A stretch of DNA of 12,681 nucleotides, taken from Gammaproteobacteria bacterium UBA6173. Its GTDB lineage: Bacteria; Pseudomonadota; Gammaproteobacteria; Pseudomonadales; Pseudohongiellaceae. Below are positions 1 through 8,002 of this stretch, in pieces. Each line of letters starts with the position of its first letter. The first letter of the stretch is position 1. The translations under genes were made by a program, and so were the position numbers. The notes under the pieces are model-generated. The model did not search any database. It worked only from the letters and a program-made list of their open reading frames with translations, and was not told the origin of the DNA. Location of the stretch: assembly GCA_002422225.1 (NCBI GenBank), contig DITX01000106.1:1-12681 (forward strand). The letters are read 5' to 3'.

Positions 1-1615
<1,615 letters not shown>

Positions 1616-1652
1616 GATGCCCTTTGCTTGCTACGCCAAATAAAAACGCTCA

Positions 1653-1681
1653 ATTATGGTCAGTTCCCGGTGCAAGCGCAA
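1653..1681 (-). promoter_or_regulatory. Candidate sigma70 promoter for uvrA
   Basis: Read on the minus strand, TTGCGC (1676-1681) as -35 and CATAAT (1653-1658) as -10 are separated by exactly 17 nt. They sit about 38 nt before the uvrA start. The -10 matches consensus at 5 of 6 positions and the -35 at only 3 of 6, so this is a moderate prediction from position and spacing. Confidence 0.4.
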
Positions 1682-1684
1682 AGG

Positions 1685-1701
1685 GCAGATTCTCAATCTG
1701 C
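1685..1701. promoter_or_regulatory. 17-bp palindrome in the uvrA-ssb intergenic region (possible operator)
   Basis: GCAGATT-CTC-AATCTGC is a perfect inverted repeat with 7-bp arms and a 3-nt centre. It lies next to the candidate -35 of both divergent promoters, where a regulator could affect both genes. It does not match the LexA consensus (CTGT-N8-ACAG), and the regulator, if any, is unknown. It has no following T-run, so it is not a terminator. Confidence 0.35.
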
Positions 1702-1718
1702 GAGCACCAAAGTTTCAT

Positions 1719-1726
1719 GCTATGCT
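1719..1726 (+). promoter_or_regulatory. Candidate extended -10 promoter for ssb
   Basis: GCTATGCT, preceded by T, gives a TGn-TATGCT extended -10 (TATGCT at 1721-1726), about 50 nt before the ssb GTG. The -35 at 17-nt spacing (1698-1703) is poor, which an extended -10 can compensate for. The palindrome at 1685-1701 overlaps that -35 position. Confidence 0.35.
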
Positions 1727-1776
1727 CCTTGTGAACAAGCGATACAGGCTTTCAAAGATCATGAGGAGATAACAAG

Positions 1777-2340
1777 GTGGCAAGTCGCGGCGTTAATAAA
1801 GTAATTTTGGTAGGCAATGTGGGCAAAGATCCGGAAACTCGGTATCTGCCTAGTGGTGGCGCGGTGACCAATCTGGCCATCGCCACCAGCGAGCAATGGA
1901 AGGACAAAAATACCGGTCAGCCGCAGGAAAAAACCGAGTGGCACCGTGTGGTGTTTTTTAACCGGCTTGCAGAGATCGTGAATGAATATGTGCGTAAAGG
2001 CAGCAAACTCTACATCGAGGGCAGTCTGCGCACGCGCTCATGGGAGCAGGATGGCGTTACCAAGTACGCCACCGAGATTGTTGCGAATGAAATGCAGATG
2101 CTGGATACCCGTGGTATGAGTGGTGGCACAAACGATGGTGAGTATGGGCAAGATGCTGAGCCCGCTTATCAAGGTGGTGCGCGTCAGCCTCAGGCCCAGC
2201 CTGCCTATGGCAACAGACCAGCGGCCGCTCAATCGGCACCGCAGTCTGCGCCCCAGTCGGCACCGCAGTCTGCACCCCGTGCGCCGGTACCGGCTCGGCC
2301 CGCTGATTTCGACAATTTTGATGATGATATTCCGTTCTGA
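1777..2340 (+). CDS. ssb: Single-stranded DNA-binding protein
   Basis: This protein coats single-stranded DNA in replication, recombination and repair, and recruits partners through its acidic C-terminal tip. The product is 187 aa. Residues 1-111 form the OB fold, beginning MASRGVNKVILVGNVGKDPE and including the aromatic DNA-stacking region around Trp40, Trp55 and Trp89. A Gly/Gln/Pro/Ala-rich linker follows, then the canonical tail FDNFDDDIPF. The start is GTG, supported by GAGGAG at 1763-1768, 8 nt upstream, and by the usual N-terminus of the family. The linker carries a repeated SAPQ unit (separate entry). The gene is divergent from uvrA. A 59-nt gap separates it from the next gene, with no terminator seen, so read-through is possible. 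Confidence 0.98.
   Translation: MASRGVNKVILVGNVGKDPETRYLPSGGAVTNLAIATSEQWKDKNTGQPQEKTEWHRVVFFNRLAEIVNEYVRKGSKLYIEGSLRTRSWEQDGVTKYATEIVANEMQMLDTRGMSGGTNDGEYGQDAEPAYQGGARQPQAQPAYGNRPAAAQSAPQSAPQSAPQSAPRAPVPARPADFDNFDDDIPF
2233..2280 (+). repeat. 24-bp tandem repeat in the ssb linker
   Basis: Two near-identical 24-bp copies (2233-2256 and 2257-2280) differ at three positions. Each is made of two similar 12-bp halves, coding for repeated SAPQ in the disordered linker of Ssb. The length is a multiple of three, so copy-number changes keep the frame and the acidic tail. Confidence 0.8.
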
Positions 2341-2368
2341 TCGGATGCTTCCGTGAACAAGGAGCCGG

Positions 2369-2443
2369 GTGATCAAATGGAGCGGGGCAAAGTTCTCAGG
2401 TGAAGTTACTCATAATTGGCGCGCAGAGCGGTGTTGGCGTTGA
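2369..2443 (+). CDS. Possible 24-codon ORF overlapping the start of the SDR gene
   Basis: A GTG at 2369 has a textbook AAGGAG (2359-2364) 4 nt upstream. It opens a 24-codon frame starting MIKWSGAKF and ending at TGA 2441-2443, which runs across the GTG start (2400) of the following gene in another frame. The downstream GTG has no clear Shine-Dalgarno of its own, so translation of this ORF could help ribosomes reach it. No product is recognised and the arrangement may be chance. Confidence 0.25.
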   Translation: MIKWSGAKFSGEVTHNWRAERCWR

Positions 2444-3305
2444 GCTGCTCAAGCTACTCAAGGAAAGACAGATTGAATGGATGGCACCGGAACCCGGTGC
2501 CATCAACATTCAGGATCCTTTATCGGCTGCCCGGGTCATCACACAGGCTGCCCCCGATCAGGTCATTAATCTGGCTGCCTTTCGCGCAGGTAGCCAGTTG
2601 GCTGTGCTGGAGGCAGAGCAGCAGGCGCAGCGATGTGATGAGATCAACCATCTGCAGACTGAACTGCTTGCCCAAGTGTGTGACCATCTGCATGTCCCGC
2701 TGATACACCTGTCGTCGGTGTATGTATTTGGCGGCGAAAAAAAGCTGGCTTACAACGAACAGGATCCCCCCCGTCCTAATTGTGTTTATGGTTATGCCAC
2801 TCTTGCCGGTGAGCAGGCCATTATCTCGACAATCAAACAGCACATTATCATCAGAGCCGGCTGGTTGTTTGGGGCACAACAGGACGAGATGATGCGCCAT
2901 TGGATAGAGGAGCTACGGGCAGGTGACGGCAATGTCACCGTGTTTCGCCGCAAATTTGCGCCTACACCGGTCGAAGATCTGGCGCGCGTTATTCTGGCAG
3001 TCTCGCAACAGGTCGATTGTCAGGTCGATGTGTGGGGTGTCTACCACTATGCCTCGCTTGAGTCGCTGCGTGAGAGCGAGTTCGTGCAGCAACTGGTGAA
3101 GTTTGCAGCCCAGCATGATGAGTCTGTGTACCGTCTGCTGGATCACCTCAACATCAATCTGGGGCGGACCGAGCCGCCGCAAATCGCGAATGCGACACTG
3201 GCGTCCAAAAAGATCTTTGAAACCTTTGGCATCAAGCAACGCCCCTGGCATGGCAGCCTGCAGCGGCTGGTCAAATCTTGGTACAAGCTTAGAAATGAAA
3301 GCTGA
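2400..3305 (+). CDS. RmlD-like SDR-family protein (sugar-nucleotide reductase fold), lysine of YxxxK replaced
   Basis: The 301-aa product belongs to the extended short-chain dehydrogenase/reductase superfamily and most resembles dTDP-4-dehydrorhamnose reductases (RmlD). Visible features are a Rossmann start KLLIIGAQSGVG with glycines 7, 11 and 13, the strand motif INLAAF, LSSVYVFGG around 103-111 (the family's Ser/Thr site) and the active-site segment VYGYATLAGE. In active RmlD enzymes that segment is usually YGRxKLxGE. Here Tyr130 is kept but the lysine position is Thr134. The GTG start is fixed by the Rossmann strand, which begins at residue 2; its RBS is weak. The stop overlaps the moeA start. 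No rhamnose-pathway genes are nearby, so the substrate is unknown and the protein could bind a nucleotide without catalysing reduction. Confidence 0.85.
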   Translation: MKLLIIGAQSGVGVELLKLLKERQIEWMAPEPGAINIQDPLSAARVITQAAPDQVINLAAFRAGSQLAVLEAEQQAQRCDEINHLQTELLAQVCDHLHVPLIHLSSVYVFGGEKKLAYNEQDPPRPNCVYGYATLAGEQAIISTIKQHIIIRAGWLFGAQQDEMMRHWIEELRAGDGNVTVFRRKFAPTPVEDLARVILAVSQQVDCQVDVWGVYHYASLESLRESEFVQQLVKFAAQHDESVYRLLDHLNINLGRTEPPQIANATLASKKIFETFGIKQRPWHGSLQRLVKSWYKLRNES

Positions 3306-4581
3306 TTTGATGTCTGTAGAGCTGGCGCTTGCGCATTTGTTGGCGGTTGTTGCAGATCGCGTGCAGCCTGAGACAGTGAGCCTGGGCCAGGCAGATGGGC
3401 GGGTTCTTCTGGATGATGTGATCGCCGCCTGCGATGTGCCTCCGTGCGACAACAGTGCCATGGATGGATATGCGTTGAACAGCCATGATCAGCAGCCCGG
3501 CAAGCAATATGAGGTGTCCGCCCGTATTCCCGCTGGCAGTGCGCCCGCAACCTTGGCGCCCGGCACACTTGCCCGAATATTTACCGGCGCTCCTTTGCCT
3601 GCTGGCGCGGATGCAGTCGTCATGCAGGAAAACTGCGAGGTATTGTCTGCCGCGGCAGTACATGGGGCAGTACCTGGTGCAGTACCTGGGGGCGTACCCA
3701 GGGCAGTAGCCGCGACAGGTTCCGGCATCATCATCAGGCAAGCTGTCAGCGCCGGGGAAAATATCCGCAAACAAGGGGCGGATCTTCAAGCGGGCAGTGT
3801 TTTGTTTAACGCAGGGCATCGGCTGCGTCCCGCAGACCTCGGGCTGCTGGCTTCAACCGGCGTATCAAGCATACGGGTTGGTAAACGGCCGGTAGTGGCT
3901 TTGTTCAGTACCGGCGATGAGCTGGTGGAACCCGGACAAACACTGGAGCCTGGCCAAATCTACAACAGCAACGCCTTTGTATTGACTGCTTTGTTGCAGC
4001 GCCTGGGGCTTGCTGTCATCAATCTGGGTGCAGTTGCTGATACACGGGCTGCCACCGAGCAGATGTTGCTGACGGCAAGTACACGGGCAGACTGCATGAT
4101 CAGTACGGGTGGTGTGTCAGCGGGCGAAGAAGATCATGTGCGTGCTGCTTTACAGCAATTGGGCGAACTTGAGCTGTGGAAGCTGGCGTTAAAACCAGGT
4201 AAACCGTTTGCGTTTGGTCGCCTGAACAACAGTCTGTTTTTTGGTTTGCCGGGCAATCCGGTGTCAGCGTTTGTGACGTTCCTGATTCTGGTACGACCGA
4301 CCTTGTTGCGCATGATGGGTGCAAGTAAGTGCACATTGACAGAATTTAAGTTGCCGGCCGGGTTCGACGCATCAGCAACCGGCGCGCGACAGGAATATGT
4401 GCGTGTGACACTGACAAGCACGCCGCACGCTGGGCTCCCGGTGTTGATGCCGCTGCACGATCAGAGTTCCGGTGTACTCAGTTCGATTGCTCTGGCTGAT
4501 GGGCTAGCCATTGTGCCGCCGTTTACGGCCGTCTCATCGGGACAGTTATTGAGATTCCTGCCATTTGGTGACATAGTCTAG
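3295..4581 (+). CDS. moeA: Molybdopterin molybdenumtransferase MoeA
   Basis: MoeA inserts molybdate into adenylylated molybdopterin to give molybdenum cofactor. The protein is 428 aa from this start. Family motifs appear in order: DNSAMDGYA (52-60), FTGAPLPAGADAVVMQE (about 96-112), ENIRKQGADLQAG (about 155-167), FSTGDEL (204-210), STGGVSAGEED (270-280), KPGKPFAFG (300-308) and GLPGNPVSAFVTF (317-329). The ATG at 3295 overlaps the preceding gene's stop by 11 nt. A second in-frame ATG at 3310 gives MSVELALAHLL, which aligns with the E. coli MSLDTAL segment and is an equally possible start. The frame stays open further upstream, inside the SDR gene, but that is not expected to be translated. 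Residues 120-139 are a repeat-encoded Val/Pro/Gly/Ala-rich insertion (separate entry). The modABC operon lies about 5 kb downstream. Confidence 0.96.
   Translation: MKADLMSVELALAHLLAVVADRVQPETVSLGQADGRVLLDDVIAACDVPPCDNSAMDGYALNSHDQQPGKQYEVSARIPAGSAPATLAPGTLARIFTGAPLPAGADAVVMQENCEVLSAAAVHGAVPGAVPGGVPRAVAATGSGIIIRQAVSAGENIRKQGADLQAGSVLFNAGHRLRPADLGLLASTGVSSIRVGKRPVVALFSTGDELVEPGQTLEPGQIYNSNAFVLTALLQRLGLAVINLGAVADTRAATEQMLLTASTRADCMISTGGVSAGEEDHVRAALQQLGELELWKLALKPGKPFAFGRLNNSLFFGLPGNPVSAFVTFLILVRPTLLRMMGASKCTLTEFKLPAGFDASATGARQEYVRVTLTSTPHAGLPVLMPLHDQSSGVLSSIALADGLAIVPPFTAVSSGQLLRFLPFGDIV
3652..3711 (+). repeat. Five degenerate 12-bp tandem units inside moeA
   Basis: Units at 3652, 3664, 3676, 3688 and 3700 share the pattern GGGGCAGTACCT with a few changes each. 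They encode the four-residue pattern A-V-P-G (AVHG, AVPG, AVPG, GVPR, AVAA) at MoeA residues 120-139. Because the unit is four codons long, gain or loss of copies keeps the frame. The insertion lies between the VVMQE and ENIRKQG motifs, where E. coli MoeA has a shorter linking segment. Confidence 0.8.
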
Positions 4582-4605
4582 GGGTGTTTTCTCGACGGTG
4601 TCCCC

Positions 4606-5388
4606 ATGTTGCTGCTCTCCCTATTGCCCGGTACTCCATCCGGAAAGCTTTCACGTCTGTTTAACGTGAGCCTGCCGCGCACCAGAATAAGTTTGTGGCT
4701 GGCAGCCTCAGTGTTATTGGTTGCCTGCGCTCAGCAACGGCCAGCAAGTTCTCCAGTAGTTGTTACAGAACCTGAAACGATACCCGCCGAGCAAGTCATC
4801 GATCCTTTTGTGATCGATGAAGCCGAACGCGCACGACGGTATGTGGCAGATATTCTGTTTGAAGGCATGCGCGCGCTGCGCTCCGATCGCCTGATGACGC
4901 CCCCCGAGAACAGTGCTTATCACTATTTTAACCGGGCATTGGCCTTGGACCCAGACAACCAGATTGCCAAAGATGGCATCAGAGATATTGCCGCGCGTTA
5001 TTTGCAGTTGGCCGATCTGGCAGGTCGACAAGGTCAGTTCGACAATGCGGAGAGCTTTTTGCGTCGTGCGGCTCAGGTCGATAACAATCATCCCGGCATT
5101 GAGCAGGCTTCCCGCCGTTTACAATCCGAACGCCAAAGTACGCACAGCGTGACGCGGTTGAATACCCGTGATGTCATCAACCGCCAGGCGTCGGTGGTGA
5201 CCCAACTCAGGGATCTGGCAAGCGTGGTTGCTGACACCAATGCATTTGTGATGATTACTGCGCCCAATGATGAGATAGGGCGTTGGATGTACATGCAGAT
5301 TCAGGAAGTGCTGGGGGATGTCAGGGTGCGCGCGGATATTGAAATTGGTGAGCAGGCCTCTGTTCGTCTGGTGTTACCTCAGAGTTAG
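4606..5388 (+). CDS. Uncharacterised TPR-containing lipoprotein
   Basis: This 260-aa protein is not recognised as a named family. A hydrophobic stretch LWLAASVLLVAC ends in a lipobox (L-V-A-C, Cys41), so it should be exported and lipid-anchored. From this ATG the segment before the lipobox is unusually long. An in-frame GTG at 4666 would give a normal 20-residue signal peptide, and neither start has a clear RBS. After a Pro/Glu-rich spacer come two TPR-like helix pairs: about residues 76-118 (including YFNRALALDPDNQIA) and about 122-160 (LAGRQGQFDNAESFLRRAAQVDNNHP). A C-terminal domain (about 180-260) follows, ending in alternating hydrophobic residues that suggest beta strands. It starts 24 nt after moeA and ends 30 nt before the transporter gene, so co-transcription is likely. 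The alanine next to the lipobox cysteine is followed by Gln, not Asp, so there is no inner-membrane retention signal. Confidence 0.75.
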   Translation: MLLLSLLPGTPSGKLSRLFNVSLPRTRISLWLAASVLLVACAQQRPASSPVVVTEPETIPAEQVIDPFVIDEAERARRYVADILFEGMRALRSDRLMTPPENSAYHYFNRALALDPDNQIAKDGIRDIAARYLQLADLAGRQGQFDNAESFLRRAAQVDNNHPGIEQASRRLQSERQSTHSVTRLNTRDVINRQASVVTQLRDLASVVADTNAFVMITAPNDEIGRWMYMQIQEVLGDVRVRADIEIGEQASVRLVLPQS

Positions 5389-5418
5389 TGACCACGCTAT
5401 AACAGGATCGCAGTCGTT

Positions 5419-7020
5419 ATGAAAACAACAATTATAAAACTGTGGCAAGGCTTATGGGTCTCGCACAACAATACCAAAGATAGTTTGAGAATTATTCCCG
5501 GTGCCCGAGAGCCGAGGGGCAATCCATCCTATTCTAGGGCTCAGTTGATTGGCTTGTTGCTGGGACCTTCGTTATGTTTATTGACGATTCTGCTTTTTTC
5601 GCCGGAAGGGCTCAGTGATCAAGGCAAAATTGTGCTGGGCATTACGCTGTGGATTGCGACGTGGTGGATAACCGAAGCCATCCCGATTCCGGTGACCTCT
5701 TTGTTACCCATTTTGCTGTTGCCTGTGACTGGTGTGCTGGACAACGCATCGGTGACGTCAGCCTACGGTGATGACATTATTTACCTGTTTCTGGGTGGGT
5801 TTTTTATCGCCACGGCCATGGAAAAATGGAATCTGCACAAACGTATTGCGCTGGCTATCATTGCGTTTGTTGGCACCAGCACTCAACGTATCCTGCTCGG
5901 ATTTATGCTGGCTACCGGCTTTTTATCGATGTGGGTTTCCAATACAGCAGCCGTGATGATGATGGTGCCCATGGCTTTGGCAATTACCAATCAAGTCGCC
6001 AAGACCCTGAAGGGACGAGACGACGAGGCGCATATCCCATCATTCGAAAAGGCATTGCTGTTTGGTGTTGGGTACGGCGGTACTATCGGCGGATTGGGCA
6101 CGTTGATTGGCACACCACCTAACATCATTTTGGCCGCCCAGGTACAACAATTGTTTGGAACAGAAATCAGTTTTGCAGGTTGGATGTTGATTGGCGCACC
6201 GTTAGTGCTAGTGATGTTGATAGTCACTTGGTTCTATCTCGGTCATGTGGCTTTCCCGGCTAAAATTCATAATCTGCCGGGTGGAAGAGAAATGATACAG
6301 CGCGAACGTGATGCTCTGGGCAAGATGGGATATGAAGAAAAAATTGTGGCTGCGGTGTTTGTTGGCGCAGCTTTTATGTGGATCAGTCGCGTTCAGGTTT
6401 GGGAGAAAATATTTCTGGTCCCCGAATTACGTGATGGCATGATTGCGGTTGCAGCCGCTGTGTTGTTATTCGTTTTCCCGTCAAAGACCCCGGGACAAAC
6501 ACGGGTGCTGGACTGGAAAGATTCCAAAGAAATTCCCTGGGGAATACTGCTGCTGTTTGGCGGCGGCCTGGCGATTGCGGCCGCATTCCGGACTTCCGGT
6601 TTGTCTACCTGGATGGGAAATCAGTTGACAGTTTTTGACAGTTTCCATCTGATTGTGATGATCGCGGGTGCCACTTTGCTGATCTTGTTTCTGACAGAAA
6701 TTACCTCCAATACCGCCACCGCTACCATGATTCTACCGGTTGTGGCTGCACTGGCGCTGGCGCTGGAGATCCATCCGTATGCGTTGATGATTCCCTGTGC
6801 CATGGCGGCAAACTGTGCGTTTATGCTGCCGGTCGGGACGCCACCCAATGCCATTATTTTTGCGACCGACAAACTCAAGATCACCGAAATGATGAAGGTG
6901 GGCTTCCTGTTAAATATAATCGCGGTGGCCCTGATTAGCCTACTGGTGTACTTTGTTGTGCCCGTTATCTGGGGGATCGATCTGAATTCGGTGCCGCCCG
7001 AATTTTTGACAAGCAACTGA
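5419..7020 (+). CDS. SLC13/DASS-family sodium-coupled dicarboxylate (or sulfate) symporter
   Basis: This inner-membrane transporter of 533 aa belongs to the divalent anion:sodium symporter family (VcINDY, SdcS, SLC13). Both inverted-repeat halves carry the diagnostic motifs: Ser174-Asn175-Thr176 and Ser430-Asn431-Thr432 for sodium and substrate, and GTPPN at 231-235 and 473-477. About 40 polar residues precede the first membrane helix (from about 42), followed by many hydrophobic segments and an ITEAIPIPVTSLLP signature at about 84-97. AGGA at 5403-5406 is a distant possible RBS. The proline-containing GTPPN and the TEAIPIP region fit the dicarboxylate (succinate/malate/fumarate) branch better than sulfate carriers, but substrate is inference. 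The gene follows the TPR lipoprotein by 30 nt and is the last gene before the terminator at 7166-7208. Confidence 0.92.
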   Translation: MKTTIIKLWQGLWVSHNNTKDSLRIIPGAREPRGNPSYSRAQLIGLLLGPSLCLLTILLFSPEGLSDQGKIVLGITLWIATWWITEAIPIPVTSLLPILLLPVTGVLDNASVTSAYGDDIIYLFLGGFFIATAMEKWNLHKRIALAIIAFVGTSTQRILLGFMLATGFLSMWVSNTAAVMMMVPMALAITNQVAKTLKGRDDEAHIPSFEKALLFGVGYGGTIGGLGTLIGTPPNIILAAQVQQLFGTEISFAGWMLIGAPLVLVMLIVTWFYLGHVAFPAKIHNLPGGREMIQRERDALGKMGYEEKIVAAVFVGAAFMWISRVQVWEKIFLVPELRDGMIAVAAAVLLFVFPSKTPGQTRVLDWKDSKEIPWGILLLFGGGLAIAAAFRTSGLSTWMGNQLTVFDSFHLIVMIAGATLLILFLTEITSNTATATMILPVVAALALALEIHPYALMIPCAMAANCAFMLPVGTPPNAIIFATDKLKITEMMKVGFLLNIIAVALISLLVYFVVPVIWGIDLNSVPPEFLTSN

Positions 7021-7165
7021 GTCGGAGTTCATCAATTTGTAATAAAGCACTGCTAAGCTTTCATCAACTCGACAGATAAGCCTCAGTTGATTGCGGTGTG
7101 TTCGGAGGGTTGAAAGTGTTTTACTGATTGTTCTTTTTTGATAGTAGTGGTTTCTCCTCATTCAG
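7021..7165 (+). other. 3' untranslated region of the transporter transcript with a small stem-loop
   Basis: No gene is supported here. An inverted repeat ATCAACT (7063-7069) / AGTTGAT (7085-7091) with a 15-nt loop lies between the stop codon and the terminator. It could stabilise the transcript end or be part of a 3'-derived small RNA, but no clear internal promoter was found. Confidence 0.35.
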
Positions 7166-7208
7166 GCCGGCTCATGTTCATCCCCCCGAACATCAGCCGG
7201 CTTTTTTT
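7166..7208 (+). terminator. Strong Rho-independent terminator
   Basis: GCCGGCT (7166-7172) pairs with AGCCGGC (7195-7201), then after one C/C mismatch ATGTTC (7174-7179) pairs with GAACAT (7188-7193). The loop is 8 nt and seven T residues follow (7202-7208). This 13-bp stem with a T-run is a clear intrinsic terminator for the block of genes ending with the symporter. Confidence 0.93.
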
Positions 7209-7223
7209 ATTCCCCGGTTTCTT

Positions 7224-7252
7224 TTCACAGAACAGCCTGACTGATTTATAGT
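7224..7252 (+). promoter_or_regulatory. Near-consensus sigma70 promoter before the truncated response regulator
   Basis: TTCACA (7224-7229) and TATAGT (7247-7252) each match consensus at 5 of 6 positions, with exactly 17 nt between them. Transcription would start near 7259, about 36 nt before the ATG at 7295, and immediately downstream of the terminator at 7166-7208. This is the best promoter seen in the window. Confidence 0.65.
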
Positions 7253-7268
7253 GGCACAGAGCGCTTGT

Positions 7269-7288
7269 TACCCCCGATTCATGGGGTA
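7269..7288. promoter_or_regulatory. TACCCC-N8-GGGGTA inverted repeat, operator-like
   Basis: A 6-bp perfect inverted repeat (7269-7274 and 7283-7288) lies about 10 nt downstream of the predicted transcription start, and a third GGGGTA occurs at 7315-7320. TAC...GTA half-sites are typical of NarL-family regulators (NarL heptamer TACYYMT), but the 8-nt gap differs from the classical NarL 7-2-7 site. The next gene encodes a NarL-type HTH, so autoregulation is possible. Confidence 0.3.
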
Positions 7289-7294
7289 TAAGTA

Positions 7295-7768
7295 ATGCAC
7301 CGCAGGGGTAGTCTATGCCTGAATCAAGCGATCCATCAAACAGTTGGCACTCTCTGTATGCCGGCGCTGGAGTCGGGCGCGTCAGGTTATTTGTTGAAAG
7401 ATCAAAGCCGGGATGAGTTGACAGATATGCTCAAGCGTATCGTCGAGGGGCAGCCACTGCTGTCGCCTGCTATCGCGCGCCGGCTGCTTGGATTTTTTGG
7501 TCCACGACAAAACAATACCCCCGCACCCGACCCGGCAGTGGATGCAAAAGCTTTGGAAATCGTTTATCTGACTGCCAGGGAGCAGGACGTGCTGGGCTTG
7601 ATTGCCAAGGGGTATACCACCCCTAAAGTGGGTGAGTTGCTGAATATCAGCAAAAATACAGCGGCGGGTTATGTCAAGTCCATCTACGCCAAACTGAACA
7701 TCTCCAGTCGGGCCGAAGCTGCCATGGAAGCGTCGCGTCGAGGTATTGTGTCGCAGGATGCATTTTGA
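7295..7768 (+). pseudogene. N-terminally truncated NarL/FixJ-family (LuxR-HTH) response regulator
   Basis: The 157-aa frame contains only the end of a receiver domain, ALESGASGYLLKD at about 24-36 with the conserved lysine Lys35. It continues with the usual linker (ELTDMLKRIVEGQPLLSPAIARRLL) and a complete-looking LuxR/GerE HTH at about 90-150 (LTAREQDVLGLIAKG, NTAAGYVKSIYAKLNISSRAEA). The first roughly 80 receiver residues, including the acidic pocket and phospho-acceptor aspartate, are absent. Residues 1-21 do not resemble a receiver, and the space upstream is taken by a terminator and promoter. The ATG at 7295 has GGGG 8 nt upstream; ATG 7358 is an alternative. A good promoter precedes it, so it may be expressed as a phosphorylation-independent DNA-binding protein rather than being dead. 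No histidine kinase is in the window. Confidence 0.7.
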
Positions 7769-7963
7769 CGAGGCTGACTTGCTGCTAAGTTGCGACAGCG
7801 CTTGTGCTTGGCGACATGGCTGTTAAGGTCAAGGTCACACGTATCAGTTGAGTGTGAGCTTTCTGTGTGCCGAAAGCCTGCTAGATCAAATTGCCAAGAA
7901 TAAATTACTCTTCGCAATATAGAGGCGATTGAGCTAAAACATGATCATGGAGAGGAGCAAAAG

Positions 7964-8002
7964 ATGGAGTGGCTGAGCAGAGCGGACAAGGAGAATTCAT
8001 GA
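7964..8002 (+). CDS. 12-codon leader ORF coupled to the ImmA/IrrE gene
   Basis: ATG 7964 is preceded by AGAGGAG (7951-7957) at 6-nt spacing. It encodes MEWLSRADKENS and ends in TGA at 8000-8002, which overlaps the ATG of the next gene as ATGA. The last codons of this mini-ORF contain the AAGGAG of the downstream gene. The geometry is that of translational coupling. It could be a leader peptide or chance, and no function is recognised. Confidence 0.4.
   Translation: MEWLSRADKENS

Noticed and set aside
3103..3294. MoeA frame open 64 codons upstream of the chosen start
   Set aside because: It lies inside the SDR coding region and the upstream residues do not resemble MoeA; the protein alignment begins around 3295-3310.
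2913..3819. Long minus-strand open frames (182 and 176 codons) opposite the SDR gene and moeA
   Set aside because: They lie opposite well-identified genes, show no family resemblance and no RBS, and are explained by codon bias of the true strand.
7260..7805. AGCGCTTGT direct repeats (7260-7268 and 7797-7805) flanking the truncated regulator
   Set aside because: A 9-bp repeat within about 540 bp is expected by chance roughly half the time, and no transposase or inverted ends accompany it.
7863..7880. GCTTTC / GAAAGC hairpin downstream of the truncated regulator
   Set aside because: The stem is six base pairs and is not followed by a T-run, so it is not a supported intrinsic terminator.
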